This document shows positions 47,670 to 60,005 of a stretch of 64,000 nt of DNA, one piece after another; the first letter of the stretch is position 1, and the number at the start of each line of letters is the position of its first letter. The DNA comes from Odobenus rosmarus divergens (taxonomy: Eukaryota > Chordata > Mammalia > Carnivora > Odobenidae). The stretch covers positions 2,433,294-2,497,293 of the forward strand of contig NW_004450465.1 in assembly GCF_000321225.1 (NCBI RefSeq), given 5' to 3'. A program made the translations under genes and the position numbers. Under the pieces are notes generated by a model. The model saw only the letters and a list, made by a program, of their open reading frames with translations, did no database searches and was not told the origin of the DNA.

Positions 47670-47960
47670 ACCTACCATTCAACACAGTTGATCATTCTCC
47701 TGTTTGAACAATTCTTTTGTTTTCCAACATATCCATCTGGTTTTTCCTCATACTACACTGGCCACTCAAATCTTGTATTGCTTTCTTCTCATCTTCCTAT
47801 CCTTACTCTGTTTTTAATCTCATTCAGTCTCGTGATTTTTAAAATAACACCTGTGTGCTGATGACTCCCAGTTTATATCTCCTGCTTTGACTTCTCCCCT
47901 GTATACTAGACTCATTTACCCAATTGCCTAGTCAACATCTCTGCTTTGATGTCTAGTAAG
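47670..47960 (+). mobile_element. L2 LINE fragment
   Basis: GATGACTCCCAGTTTATATC, CCAATTGCCTAGTCAACATC and TTTGATGTCTAGTAAG follow the order of the L2 3' region. Confidence 0.6.
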
Positions 47961-48217
47961 AATAGGTCTAGAGCACAGGTTGAAAATCGTGACTTTTAAG
48001 AATATGAATTTTATGTGTTAAAGGTTCTTTATTAGGCATGTATTTTGCAAATAAGTTATTCCAGTTGTTTGCTTGTCTTTTCATTCTCTTAACAATAAAT
48101 TTTGATGATGTCCAATGTATCAATTTGTTCTTTATGGGGGTGGTGGTGGGTAGGTAGTGGTAGCATCTGACTGCAAAGGGGCATGTAGAACTCTGGTGCG
48201 ATGAAAATGTTCTATAT

Positions 48218-48247
48218 CTTTTTTTTTTTGGAGAGAGAGAGAGAGAG

Positions 48248-48288
<41 letters not shown>

Positions 48289-48456
48289 ATGCGTGCACGA
48301 GCAGGCAGGAGAAGGGCAGAGGGAGAGGGAGAGAATCTTAAGGAGGCTCCACACCCAGCAGACCCCGACCTGGGCTCCATCTCACAACGCTGAGATTATG
48401 AACTGAGCTGAAATCAAGAGTCGGACACTTAACCAACTGAGCCACCCAGGCGCCCC
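48218..48456 (-). mobile_element. SINEC with internal (GA)n(GT)n expansion
   Basis: Minus-strand SINE head GCCACCCAGGCGCCCC at the right, with its GA segment replaced by a long GA then GT repeat (about 48230-48290). The target site GAAAATGTTCTATAT/GAAATGTTCTGTAT flanks it. Confidence 0.93.
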
Positions 48457-48846
48457 GAAATGTTCTGTATCATGAAGGGATACTGGTTACATGAGTGTCC
48501 CCACCTGTGAAAATTATGAAGCTAGGATTTGTTTTTCAGTATATGTAAATATTACCAAATTCCAGAAAACTGTAAAAGTAATAATGATAATTGAGCAGTG
48601 GTTAGAGAATGGGCAGAAGTACAGATGAAATTAAAATGACAACATGTTGACTACGCTGGGTGATGAGTACTGGGCATTCATTATACTCTTCTATTTATCT
48701 AGTATGTACTCAAGTTTTCCATAATAAACTTTTTTTTTTTTTTATTAAGGGAACTTTTTTTGTTAGATGCAAAATATCATTCTCTCATATGAGGTCAGTA
48801 TTAATTAAAGCCTTCTTTTTCCCAGATCTATTACTGCTAAACAATG

Positions 48847-49183
48847 TGCTATAGACTAAATGTTTGTGTCACCCCAAAATTCTTATGTTGAAACCTGCTC
48901 TCCAGGGTGAAGGTATCTGGAAGTGGGGCCTCTAAGAGGTACATAATGGGATTAATGCCCTCCTAAAAGGGACTCCAGAGGACTCCCTTGCCCCTTCTGC
49001 CATATACAGACTAAGCAAGAAGACAGTTTATGACCCAGGAGGTGGGTTCTCAGAAGACATCGATCTGCCAGCACCTTGATTTTGGACATCCCAGCTTCCA
49101 GCACTGTGAGAAATAAATTTCTGTTGTTTATAAGCCACCCACTCTATGGTAATCTGTTATCAGAGCTTGAATGGCCTAAGACA
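48847..49183 (+). mobile_element. MaLR LTR (MLT1 group)
   Basis: Solo LTR-like sequence: TTCTTATGTTGAAACC, GGAAGTGGGGCCTCTAAGAG, TGGGATTAATGCCCT, GCACTGTGAGAAATAAAT and CTAAGACA at the end. This matches the ERVL-MaLR MLT1 layout. Flanking 5-bp duplications are not evident and no internal retroviral sequence is present. Confidence 0.8.
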
Positions 49184-49681
49184 CCATATTCCCTTCAGGC
49201 TCTATTTCTGTAATTGATGTCAAAAACCCATAAAAGAATCCAAGAGACCCAAACATAACCATTAAATAATATTATTAATGAATGTGGGAAAAGATATTGG
49301 GGTAGCTTTTCAGGGAAGATAAACTTTTTAAAAATCAATTTAAATCATCAACAGCTCCTTACTAAGGAGTTACATTTCAAAGTTATTTTAAATTGATTTA
49401 CAGGGAAAGGAGTACTAAACAGAAGTGATTTCTCATTCACATTATCTATAGTAACCTTTTCATGATTTCCACTGGACCCCTCTACTATTTTATAGGGTAT
49501 AAATATATAAATTAGGGATGTATATTTTTCTAAATTTATAAGCTCATGTTCAATGAACTAATCATAAAATGCAGGTTTTCATAACATCAAATGCCAAATT
49601 CTTTCTGTACATAAAATGAAAAAAATAGTTCTTTAAATTCTGTCAATCTTTCATTCGGAGAAACGGATTTTAAATCTTTTT

Positions 49682-49962
49682 TAAAAAAGATTTATTTATT
49701 TTATAAAGAGAGGGGGCATCTGGGTGGTACAGCTGGTTAAACGTCAGACTCTTGGTTTTGGCTCAAGTCAAGATCTCAGGGTTGTGAGATCAAGCCCCAC
49801 ATTGGGCTCTGCGCTTGGCACAGAGTCTGCTTGAGATTCTTTCTCCCTCTCTCTCTGTTCCTCCCGCCCATGCTCGTTCTCTCTCTCTCAAATAAATAAA
49901 TAAATGAGAGGGAGCATGTGCGTGAGTGAGGGGTTCAACCAACTGAACCACTCAGGCACCCC
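49682..49962 (-). mobile_element. Old SINEC interrupted by a plus-strand SINEC
   Basis: The left piece AAAAGATTTATTTATTTT (49682-49713) and the right piece ACCAACTGAACCACTCAGGC to ACCCC (to 49962) belong to one diverged minus-strand SINE. Confidence 0.85.
49714..49906 (+). mobile_element. SINEC nested in an inverted SINEC
   Basis: Plus-strand copy with head GGGGCATCTGGGTGG, tail AAATAAATAAATAAAT, and the short repeat AGAGGG on both sides, inserted into the older minus-strand copy. Confidence 0.88.
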
Positions 49963-50879
49963 TGGATTTTAAAATTTTAAGTGAGGTTTTTAATTTATTT
50001 AATAATCACAGTTACACAAAAGTAAACTTTCTATGAAACTTAGAATACTAAAAGAAAACAACAGCAATACCTACTGAGATAGAAGGTTAATAAAAATGCA
50101 GAATCAAGTGACTGTGTGTTATAGTATGATCTCCAAGATAAAGATGTTAAATAGCAAAAGCACTTGAACTCTTTAATTAAATCTTAAAACTCTCAAAACA
50201 ACATATTTACTGTTTTCTTTTTTTCTTTGTTTTGTTTCTTGGTTTAGAAAGTCTTAGGATATTAACTAGATAGTGAACTCCTATGACCAGAATATATGAT
50301 AGCTGATTGATTTTTAAAGTACCTAAAAGAAATGATGAAGAGAAACTTTACCTCATGTTCAGGGGACTTTTATTGCTGCTTAAGAAATCTAAGTAAAACT
50401 GGGAGGGAGTGTACAGAAAAGAGGGATATAAAAAGATAGATTTCTCAATGTTTTAAGCACCATTAACTATTACACAAACTCAAAAGCAAACTAAACTTAA
50501 AATGGAAATAAAACACTTTCAATTTCGATCAGAATACTGAATTGCCAGGACGTGAGGAAGTAGGTCAGCTTCTCTTTACCAGTGCTTGATAATATTAAGT
50601 ATGCTTATCACTGGGTGATGAAATTTGTAAGTAACTAATTTCCTTTTTCTTCCTTACCTGATTTCTTATTTTTTTAAGAAACTAATATTTTATGTATTCA
50701 CAATCTTGCACTTAGCACCCAACACCAAGAATAGGACCTGACAGATAGTGGGTATCATGTATACAGTGGTAAAAAAATCCTCATGAAGCTCAGAGAGTCC
50801 AGTAGGAGTGATATTATGAATAATCATCATGTAAATATAACTACATACCATGATAAATCCCACAACAGCAGCAATAATA

Positions 50880-51130
50880 AATAATACTTAGCCCTTAATA
50901 TATGCCTGGAATTGTTCTAAAGAATTTACGTTATTTCATTTCATATTAATTTATATTGAGTTCATTTATTATTTATATATTTTAGTTCATTTAATCCTTA
51001 TCCTGTTAAATAGGCACTACTATTACCTTCCTTCATCTTAAGATAATAAAAACTGAGGCATATAAAGGTTAAGTAACTTGGCAGATGTCTGATTCCAGAG
51101 TTTCTGCTCTTAACATTCCAGAGTCCATGC
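50880..51130 (+). mobile_element. MIR element
   Basis: ATATGCCTGGAATTGTTCTA, TTCATTTAATCCTTATCCTG and GGTTAAGTAACTTGGCAGAT follow MIR order. Confidence 0.75.
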
Positions 51131-51620
51131 ACTTTTTTAAATGAAAAGAACAGGGCATTTTCAAAGAAAAATAAATGGTAACTAAGTTTACGTTGGGGGT
51201 GTAGGCAGTCACAGAATGTCTCATTAAGGAAATCTCATGAGTAAGAGTTAGGCAAAAGGGGAAGAACTGGGGACAGGGAATGATTAGTATGTTCTAGTCC
51301 CTAAAGAATGACAGAACCTAGGACAAAGAAAAAGATTATGTGGTTGGTACTTAATGATGGACTGTCATAGGGCTTTTGATTTCATTTCATGCCACTTAAG
51401 AAAAAAAAGTAATATATTAGCTGATATCTATATCTTAGCTACTGAACATGGCAACTATAGTTGCTTAATTTTGACTATTTCTCCCTTTTCACACAGCCTA
51501 TATATTCTCCTTAAAAATATTAACTTGAATTTAAGATCACTATTTTTGCATAATTAGTCACAGCTTTAAAATACTAGAAGAAACAATGGTTTGTCACAAC
51601 GTAAGAAAATAACTGCCTCT

Positions 51621-51835
51621 GGGGCGCCTGGGTGGCTCAGTCGGCTAAGTGGCCGACTCTTGGTTTCAGCTCAGGTCATGATCTCAGGGTCATGAGATCG
51701 AGCCCCACACTGAGCCCTGCAATGGGCTCTGCACTCAGCGGGTAGTCTGTCTGAGATTCTTTTCCCCTTCCTCTCCCTCTGCCCCCCTGCTTGCTCTCTC
51801 TCTCTCTCTAAAATAAATAAATAAAATCTTTAAAA
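51621..51835 (+). mobile_element. SINEC (Can-SINE)
   Basis: Plus-strand copy with head GGGGCGCCTGGGTGGCTCAG and a perfect 17-bp target-site duplication AAGAAAATAACTGCCTC at 51603-51619 and 51836-51852. Confidence 0.97.
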
Positions 51836-51919
51836 AAGAAAATAACTGCCTCAGAATAAACTTTAAAGGATAAACCTAAGTGCTAAGCAAGAAAAAAAAA
51901 TTAACTCTTGGAGATATTT

Positions 51920-52530
51920 GTGAAGTGAAAACTTATTTTCATACAAAAACTTGCACCTGGATGTTCGTAACAGCTTTCTCTGTAATAGCCAAAAACTGGA
52001 AAAAATTCAGGTATCTTTCAATTAATGAATGATTAAGCAAACTGTGGTAGATCTACACCATGGAATACCACTGAATTAAAAAAAAAAGTACTGATACATA
52101 AAATTTGGATGGATCTCAAGGAAATTTAATACTAAGTGAAAAATGCCAATCTCAAAATCTACAACATGATTTCATTCTTGAAATACCAACATTATAGAAA
52201 TGAAGAACAGAAGTGATAGTACAAGGGAGTGGTGCTTATGATGATGAAATGGTTCTATATGCAGAGTGTGGTGGTGGATACATGTAACAACATGTATGAT
52301 AAAACTTTACAAAACCACACAGAGTGTATGTGTAACTGGCTAAATCCTAGTAACTCTTGGATTGCACAAATGTCACTTTCCTGATTCTGAAACTATACTA
52401 GAATTATATACAATGCTACTATTGGGGGAGGCTGAGTTAAGGGTGCACCTCATGTCCCTATACTTTTTTTTTGCAACTTCCTATGAATCTACAATTATTC
52501 CATAATAAAATATTATTTAAAAAGCAATTA
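51920..52530 (+). mobile_element. L1M LINE 3' fragment
   Basis: Contains CACCATGGAATACCACTGAA, ATGGATCTCAAGGAAATTTA and a 3'UTR ending CAATTATTCCATAATAAAAT, as in old L1M copies on the plus strand. Confidence 0.7.
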
Positions 52531-52597
52531 GAGTCTCTGTGTTCTATATAGTATCTAGTTCATTCACGTTACTGGCTTTTAATATTGAACAAAGTTT

Positions 52598-52778
52598 GGG
52601 GCGCCTGGGTGGCTCAGATGGTTAAGCGTCTGCCTTTGGCTCAGGTCGTGATCCCAGGGTCCTGCCTGGGATTGAGTCCCGCATAGGGCTCCCTGCTCCT
52701 TGGGAGCCTGCTTCTCCCTCTGCCTCTCTCTCTCTCTGTCTCTCATGAATAAATAAATAAAAAATCTTAAAAAAAAAA
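52598..52778 (+). mobile_element. SINEC (Can-SINE)
   Basis: Plus-strand copy, head GGGCGCCTGGGTGGCTCAG, with perfect target-site duplication AATATTGAACAAAGTT at 52581-52596 and 52779-52794. Confidence 0.96.
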
Positions 52779-52830
52779 ATATTGAACAAAGTTGATTTAG
52801 AAACTATAGAACAATTTATAGGAATAATGT

Positions 52831-53034
52831 TTTTTTTTTTTAAAAGATTTTATTTATTTATGTGACAGAGAGATAGAGAGAGAGCACAAGCAGGCAGAGC
52901 GGCAGGCAGAGGCAGAGGGAGAAGCAGGCTCTCTGATGAGCAGGGAGCCCGATGCGGGACTCCATCCCAGGACCCTGGGATCAAGACCCGAGCCGAAGGC
53001 AGATGCCCAACCAACTGAGCCACCCAGGCACCCT
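52831..53034 (-). mobile_element. SINEC (Can-SINE)
   Basis: Minus-strand copy ending GCCACCCAGGCACCC, only about 50 bp from the oppositely oriented SINE at its left. The flank AATGTTTTTT appears on both sides. Confidence 0.94.
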
Positions 53035-53296
53035 CAGAATGTTTTTTCTTAAATTTTTATTTTTAAAAACTTTTAAAAGTTATTTAAAATTTTTTCTGAA
53101 GGTTTTACATTTTTTTTAGGTTGGGGAGTTAACTTTAAATTTTGACATAATTTCAAACTTATAAAAAGTTACACAAAACTACCACACAAGTACAAGAAGC
53201 TGCCATAACTTTTACCCACATTCACCAGTTGTTTACATTTCACCCCATCTGCTTTAACATTCACATTCACAATCCTTCCTTCTTCCCTGCCCCACT

Positions 53297-53322
53297 GTTG
53301 TGTGTGTGTGTGTGTGTGTGTA
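53297..53322. repeat. (GT)n microsatellite
   Basis: About 12 GT units inside the L1M region. Confidence 0.95.
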
Positions 53323-53980
53323 TCCCCCTGAACTATCTGAGAGCAAGCGGAAGATACGGTCCATTTTTCTAAATACTTTAGTATGTACTTCCTAAGAACA
53401 AGAACATTCTCTTAGGTAATGACATTACAATGAACAAAATTGGGAAATTTAACTTTTGTAAAGTCTAACCATATCAAATATAAATAAATATAAATAAATA
53501 ATCTTAAAATCTAGAATAATCTAAACTATCTAATCTACAGTCCCTATTTTATTAGTCGTCCCAATAATCTCCTTTTTCTTGGTTCAGGAACCAATCCAGG
53601 GTCACATATTGCATTCAGTTTTCATGTCTCCTCAGCCTTCTTGAATCTAGAATACTTCTTTGGACTTTCTTTATTGACCTTGATATCGTTTAAAAGTATG
53701 GGCAAACTGTTTTGTGGAATCCATCAATTTGGGTTTATCTGATGTTGTTATTAGATTCAGGTGATGCATTTTTGGTAGGAATACCAAAAAGGTGGATTTT
53801 ATGTCCTTCTTAGCACATTATATAAGGAAGCATCCGATATCAGTTTTTTCCTAAAATTGGTGATGTTAACTTTGATCACAACGTGGTGTGGGCCATGTTC
53901 TCCATTGTAAAGTTACCCATTGCAGTTAGTTAATAAGTAATTTGTGGAGAGAGATTTTGAGACTATATGAACATCTGATT

Positions 53981-54161
53981 TTTTTTTTTTAAGATTTTAT
54001 TTATTTGAGAGAGAGAGAAAGCAAGTATGAGTGGGGGCAGAGGCAGAGGGAGAGGGAGAGGGAGAAGCAGACTCCCTGATGCAAGGCTTGATCCAAGGAC
54101 CCCAAGATTATGACCTGAGCTGAAGGCAGACGCTTAACCAACTGAGCCACCCAGAAGCCCC
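53981..54161 (-). mobile_element. SINEC (Can-SINE)
   Basis: Minus-strand copy with target site TGAACATCTGATT before and TAAATATCTGATT after it (53968-53980 and 54162-54174). Confidence 0.94.
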
Positions 54162-54779
54162 TAAATATCTGATTCTAATCAAACTTTTACTCCCTAATTT
54201 TAACACCATTAGTGATTTTCTATCAATCTGTTATATTTATTAATTAGCATTCTATTGTAATACAGCATTTCCCTTCTTCCCCATTCATTCATTCCTATCA
54301 GTATGGACTCAGGATTTCTTTTCTATTCAATGGGTTACAATCCTTTATTACCATCATTTATTTTGAGGCTCAAATTTTTGGTCCCAGATTTGGACAGTAG
54401 CAGCTCCTGCAAGCTGACTTCTGTGTCCTTCTGTTATGTCCTATGATCCTTTAAGCAATTCCTTACTTTCAAGGCAATAAGATGTTCCAATCTCATCTCA
54501 TAGTTTTCCTACCCAAATAGTGGAAATCAATCAGCCCTTTCTTTAGGGAGGAGCTCTGGGTCTATTTAGTGGTGAATCCTATTTAGAGATGGTGCCAGTT
54601 TTGCTCTCTGCTACTGGCATCTCACTATAGGCTGAGTTTTATTTTGATAAGAAAATAAAGTTAAGTGAAAATGAAACAAGGACATTAAATGAAAAGTAGA
54701 GAATCAAGAGAAAATATGTGTGTTAAAGTGTGTGTCTCAAAATAATATAAACATGTGAACAGCCATGTATAAATTCCAG

Positions 54780-54955
54780 AATCATACAATTTTATAGTTG
54801 AAAATTATCTTAGGGATAATATAGCTAAACCCTCTTACTTTACAAACAAGAAAACCAAGACCTAGAGATGTTAGATATCTTGACTGAGGTCACAAAAGCA
54901 ATTATTAGCCAAAGTCGGCAAAGTCTCAATTCTATGTTCACCAAGTTCTGCTCTT
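54780..54955 (+). mobile_element. MIR-type fragment
   Basis: ACTTTACAAACAAGAAAACC and GACTGAGGTCACAAAAGCAA resemble the right half of a MIR family element. Confidence 0.55.
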
Positions 54956-55075
54956 ATAATATTTATTCAAAAATATTTATTGAGTGCCTACAATGTGCAA
55001 TGCACTGCTGTGGCTAGAGACAGAGCAGTGAACAAAAAAGACAATAATCTCTATGTCCTCACAGAACTCAGATCA
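54955..55075 (-). mobile_element. L2 LINE 3' end
   Basis: The reverse complement of the L2 tail: ATATTTATTGAGTGCCTACA, then ACAGAGCAGTGAACAAAAAA and TGTCCTCACAGAACT. Confidence 0.75.
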
Positions 55076-55111
55076 TAACATGGAAAACTGGATCAATTGT
55101 TCCATTTCATC

Positions 55112-55320
55112 TGTCTTTAGGGAAATGCAAATTACAACCACAATGAGGTACGACTACATTAAAATTAAAAAGACTAATCATTTCAACTGTTCAAAAGACA
55201 GGAACTCTGTAAACAACAGGAACTTGGATACAATGCTGGTGGGAGTATATAAAACCGGTATAATTGCTTTGGGTAACTGACATTATCTATCTCTCCTAGG
55301 TACATATATACCCAGTAGAA
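55112..55320 (+). mobile_element. L1M fragment
   Basis: GGGAAATGCAAATTACAACC, CAATGCTGGTGGGAGTATAT and ACATATATACCCAGTAG match the L1 ORF2 3' region. Confidence 0.7.
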
Positions 55321-55664
55321 AACTCAGTGACTTAAACAATAGTCTCTCAACCTCCTCCTAGAACCAGTGGGCCAGGCTGGACAGGCTAGTCTTTTGGAGA
55401 TGCCAGAGGCACAAAAGTGCAATCCTAATCCCGCAACTTTGCAAGCCTTTGGTCCTGTCATATCCACTAATTCCAAGGGTCAAAGCAAGTCTTATAGCCA
55501 AACACAAAGTCCAGGGGTAAGGAAATAGTCTCTGCCTTTTTAGGAGTGGGAAGAACTACACAATCATATGGGAAATAACTTGGATACAGGGAGGGGCAAA
55601 AACTGGGGCTCTTAATGCAATCTATCACCCCCACTTAATCCAAGTTTTCAGGAATGGGAGCTGG

Positions 55665-55863
55665 TAGTTTAACAAGCCCTCCAGGTGATTCTGATGCATG
55701 CTAAAGTTTGAAAATGACTGGGTTCTACAGATTGCTGGGCCTCACCCCCAGAGTTTCTATAATTCAGTAGGTCTTGAGTAATACCCAAAGATTTGACATT
55801 TCTAACAATTTTCTGAGATGATGCAAATGCTACTGATCCAGGGATCATATTGATAAATACTGG
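55665..55863. mobile_element. Two MER5-type pieces in opposite orientation
   Basis: 55665-55721 reads AACAAGCCCTCCAGGTGATT to AAGTTTGAAAATGACTGG. 55722-55863 reads ATTGCTGGGCCTCACCCCCA and CAGTAGGTCTTGAG, ending near TACTGGG. Both match the MER5A hAT family, in opposite orientations and directly abutting. Confidence 0.75.
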
Positions 55864-55879
55864 GTTAGGAAATAGGGAA

Positions 55880-56430
55880 AGGCTTCTAAGGAAAATGTCT
55901 CCTATAATGAATTTTGAAAGTTTGGCAGGAACCGTCAAATGAAGAGGAGTAGTACGGGTGTTCTGGGCAGAGGGAAAAACAGGTGCAAAGGTAGAAAGGT
56001 GTAAAAAATGCATGACAGGTGTTAAGAAATTTCAAGTTCTTCAGCATGAATACAATGAAAGGTGTGGACGGTGAGGAGGTTAAAAAGGCAGAAGCCAGAT
56101 CATGAAAAAGCCTTAAGTGTTAAGGAGTCCAAATGACTCATTGCTACAACAACCATGGAAGGACTTTATATTGAGAAAATGATACGATGAACGGATCCTG
56201 TAGCAGTGGAGGAGTAGAACGTGCAAGACTGTAGGTAGGAAGAACAGTAAGGTAAGAAATATACCAATGAAGCAATGAGACCCTGAACCAAAACAGGGCA
56301 AGGTAACAGCAAGACAGAGATATATAGGAATAAAAGAAATAAACTTGGTGACAACTTGGATGCGGAGGGCAAGTGAGAGAAAAGCATCTAGGACAACTTT
56401 CAGGTTCTGGCTTGGGCAACTGAACGTATA
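55880..56430 (-). mobile_element. Probable ancient L2-related repeat
   Basis: GGTGTTCTGGGCAGAGGGAA, GCCAGATCATGAAAAAGCCT and AGGTTCTGGCTTGGGCAAC keep the order of a common old mammalian repeat, probably L2 in reverse. Confidence 0.45.
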
Positions 56431-57539
56431 ATACACACATACACATACATTGTTAAGCATACATATCAAATCCTGCTTCAATCCATAAGGATATGAGGCA
56501 GTTTACCAGAAAAATATAGGATAAAAAAAAAAACCAACAAGTGAAGGATTCAGGGCAAGGGATAAATTTAGACAAATAAAAATGGCCCAAAGAAAAGCAC
56601 ATTGTATTACTCTCCAAAACTCCAAGAATTGGCCATCAAATGTGCCTTAGGTTTCCTAGATAGCAAGACAAAGGAAGAAAATACACAAAGTCTGTAAAAT
56701 AAGAGTGAATCAGTTGTTCAGAAGAAGCACAGCTTTTCCAAGATACTCTTGAGTCCTCATGAAGAAGGCTGTGAATGATAGAGGTTATAGAGAAAGTTCT
56801 TGAAAGCATTCCTAAGAAACCAAAAATCTATTATTGTGTCACTTCTCTCTTCTTTTTAAAAACTGCACCCTAAACACACAATTTGGGAAAAGCAAACCTA
56901 AAAGGGGCCAAAATCATGCAATCTAAGCACACAAATCTCTAATGGTACGGTTTAACCTCAGAGTAAAATATCGAATATTCAGGGGGAATGGACAGAATGA
57001 CACATATTAGTCAGTCCTCCTTTAATATATCTTCTCCTAACTGGGCTTCTGAAAAATTGAGATGGCCCAGGATACATGGTTGAATGAAAACATCTGGTAT
57101 TACTAAGAGCAGAAATACATGTTTTCTCAATCGATCAATGAAGACAAGGCAAATGAAGAGAAGATAATTTTATGAAGTTTAAAGAAACCTACCCAAAATT
57201 TGTTCCACTTCTACACAGAAGCCTCAGGCAGGTTAGAATCTTCTTCCAAAAAAGTCTGATTCTACTGTAAAGGATGAATGAGTGGATCATGGTCCCAAAA
57301 TTCAAAACCAGTGCTACTAACTGCAGATAAATTGTTATCTATTTCAATTTTCACAACCTGCAAGCCCAAAAGTTGATAAAACATCTTACTGTAGGCAAGA
57401 CTTTGTACTGCCTATATTGTTTAACACAAATCTCCTTCATAGAAAAGACTATGTATATACAATTTTACTACGCTGCCTAATTGTAGGCAGTATGTGGCCT
57501 ATATTTTGAGGTGAAAGTGGGGAGAAAGAAATTTGTATC

Positions 57540-57740
57540 CACTACATGCCAGCTATATACCAGGCACTGTGCTAGCTGCTTTATATATATATTTTTTCAC
57601 TTAATCTTCATAATAACCCAGTGAATAAGTCTCATTATTTTCATTTTAAAGACGGGAAAAGAACAAACTTTAATGAGTTGCCCGAAGTATAATAATTAGT
57701 TAAGATGTGAAATCAGGATTCCCAACCAATTTGTCATCAC
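57540..57740 (+). mobile_element. MIR element
   Basis: ACCAGGCACTGTGCTAGCTG, CACTTAATCTTCATAATAAC and GTGAAATCAGGATTCCC follow MIR order. Confidence 0.78.
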
Positions 57741-57774
57741 TCAGAAACAAAAATTATAAAATTACTCTCAAAGA

Positions 57775-58480
57775 GAAAAAAATATGCTCAACTTTACGGT
57801 TAATATGAGAAATGTGAACTAAAACTACACTGGGATAGCAAGCTTTTCAATTCTGGCCAACCAGATAAATGAGAAATGTTAAGACGCTATTCTTAAGGCT
57901 ACAGAGAAATAGGCACTCTCATACACTGCTGGTTAGGATGCAAAATGGAGTTGAGTTTAGCAATATCTAACAAAATTATATATGCATTTATGTAAATTTT
58001 GACCTTGTAATCCCACTTCTAGGAATTTACCCTCCACAAATATGTAGACCATATGCATCATGTTAATCATTACAGCATATTAGCAATAGAAAAATTTTGT
58101 AAACAATCTAATGTCTAAGTAAAGGAAACTGAATAAACTATGGTATATCCACATTATGGAATACTGTGCAGCAGTTCAAAAGAATGAGAAATAACTATGA
58201 GCTGATATGGAATAATTCCCAGGATATACTAAGTGAAAAAAGTGCAAAAAAACCCTCTGTATACAGAGTACAATCTTCCTCTAATGAGGGAGAAACATGA
58301 ATATACATAGGTTTTGCTTAATCACAAAAAGATATCAAGGAAAGATGAAAGTAATGAAATGCTTATCCATGGGGAAGGTTGGAACAGAATGTTAGACTTC
58401 TGAGCATATCTTCCTATATCATTTGACTTTGAACCATGTAAATGTTATACATACTCAAAAAACCAACATTAAATCAAAAC
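57775..58480 (+). mobile_element. L1M LINE 3' fragment
   Basis: CATACACTGCTGGTTAGGAT, CCACTTCTAGGAATTTACCC and GGAATACTGTGCAGCAGTTC are standard L1 ORF2 3' blocks, on the plus strand and diverged. Confidence 0.75.
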
Positions 58481-58617
58481 AGATAAAAAAGCCAATCCTA
58501 ATACTGAACATAAACAGCAACAAATGAACTAAACTGCATTATCAAATAATAATATAATCAAAGAAAAATTTAGTCCAAGTAATTCTGACCACAGTACTCT
58601 GACTATATGCCATTACT

Positions 58618-59043
58618 GTGTGTGGTGGGTTGAATTGCGGCTCCCTCCAAATATATCCATCCGGAACCTATGAATATGACCTTATTTGCAAAGAGTCTTT
58701 GCAAATATAAGTAAGGATCTGAAGATAAAATCACCCGGCTTAAGTCCTAAAGCCAATGAACATGCCCTGCTAAAAGAAAGAAATGGAAGACACAGAGAAA
58801 AAGGTGGTGTGAAGATGGAGGCAGAGATTGGAGTTATGCAGCCACAAACCAAAGAATGCCTGAAGCCACCAGAATCTGGAAGAGTCAAGGAAGATTGTTT
58901 CCTAGAGCCTTTAAAGGGAGAAGGAGCCTGCTGACACCTTTATTTTAGACTTGTGGCCTCTAGAACTGTGAGAATGAATTTCTGCTGTTTTAAGCCACCA
59001 AATTTGTGGCAATATAGTACAGCAGCCCTAGAAAACATATACA
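58618..59043 (+). mobile_element. MaLR LTR (MLT1 group), second copy
   Basis: GTGGGTTGAATTG, ATGAATATGACCTTATTTGC, GATGGAGGCAGAGATTGGAG, AACTGTGAGAATGAATTTCT and TTTTAAGCCACCAAATTTGT occur in MaLR LTR order. An 82-codon ORF at 58686-58934 lies wholly within it and is not a gene. Confidence 0.8.
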
Positions 59044-59089
59044 CTATGATACATTCTAAGGACATAAATGACTGAAAAAAACTTTTTTT

Positions 59090-59205
59090 TCTCATTCAGT
59101 CACATTTATTAAGCATCTCCATATGTCACTGTGCAAGGCACTAGGGATATGTGGGTAAGCAACAACAATAAAATGCTCTGTCCTCACAGAGCTTAGAAAA
59201 TTAGT
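59090..59205 (-). mobile_element. L2 LINE 3' end
   Basis: CACATTTATTAAGCATCTCC, TGCAAGGCACTAGGGATATG and TCCTCACAGAGCTTA match reverse-complement L2. Confidence 0.75.
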
Positions 59206-59965
59206 GAAATTCTATTAAAAAATGCTAAACAAAGCTTAAGCCAATTTCCTGGTGATATAAGACCTTTCACTAAAAGTTGAAAAGAAATCTTCAAATGTAC
59301 CTGGAGTGTTTTACGTTGGCAGTGGTGTTGATAGAGCAATTCTAATACAATATGGTCTTGGAAGCCAAGTGCAGAAAGTCTTCAAGGACAAAGAAGCCAC
59401 CAATTTTGTCACTTACTACTGAAATCTGAAAACCACTGGACTTGGCAACATGGAAGTCACTGGTGACCCCAAGGAGAAAAATTTTGAAAGCGATGGGATC
59501 TAAGAGCAAAAATCTGTTTAGTATAGGCTTAAAGAAAGAATGGAGAGAAGGAATAAGACAGTGAAAACAGACGATTTTTATAAAGGGGATCTGAGCATTT
59601 GAGCGATGGCAGGAGGGTAAAGAGAAGAGTTTTTCACTTAAAATGGAAGAAATAACATTATGCTCATGGAAATGAATGATCAAGGAGAGAAAAAAATAGT
59701 GATAAGGGAGAAAGGGGAGAATTACAGGAGGGATATCTTGGAGTATGTGAGGGAGTGAGACCTGAGTGAATAAGTGGAAGGGCTGGCTTTAGGAACACAG
59801 ATAATTCATTTATAGTAACAGAAAGGAAAGGAGAGTGTATCTAGGTATAGAGACTAGTAGAAAAATAGGTAAATAAATGTGATGCCAGGTACTTGCGAAA
59901 AGTCTTTTGATGCTTCAATATTCTCACTGTTACAGGAAGTAAGTTCATCAGCTAAAAGTAAAGGG

Positions 59966-60005
59966 GGAGATGCTGAAGGGTTTGGGGAGATGCTGAAGGG
60001 TTTGA
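59966..60005. repeat. Short tandem duplication, 20-bp unit
   Basis: GGGGAGATGCTGAAGGGTTT is repeated twice in a row. Confidence 0.95.

Larger units (their letters stand above)
53115..54640. mobile_element. Ancient LINE-1 (L1M-class) region
   Basis: A long diverged block with GACATAATTTCAAACTTATA, CCAATCCAGGGTCACATATT, AGATTCAGGTGATGCATTTT, TATCAGTATGGACTCAGGAT. This is recognisable as an old mammalian L1M 3' region, interrupted by a (GT)n at 53297-53322 and a SINE at 53981. Orientation is not assigned. Confidence 0.55.

Noticed and set aside
56113..56481. 122-codon minus-strand ORF and overlapping frames
   Set aside because: Falls inside a probable ancient L2-related repeat with several overlapping open frames and no recognisable domain.
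58686..58934. 82-codon ORF
   Set aside because: Entirely within an MLT1-type LTR, which is noncoding.
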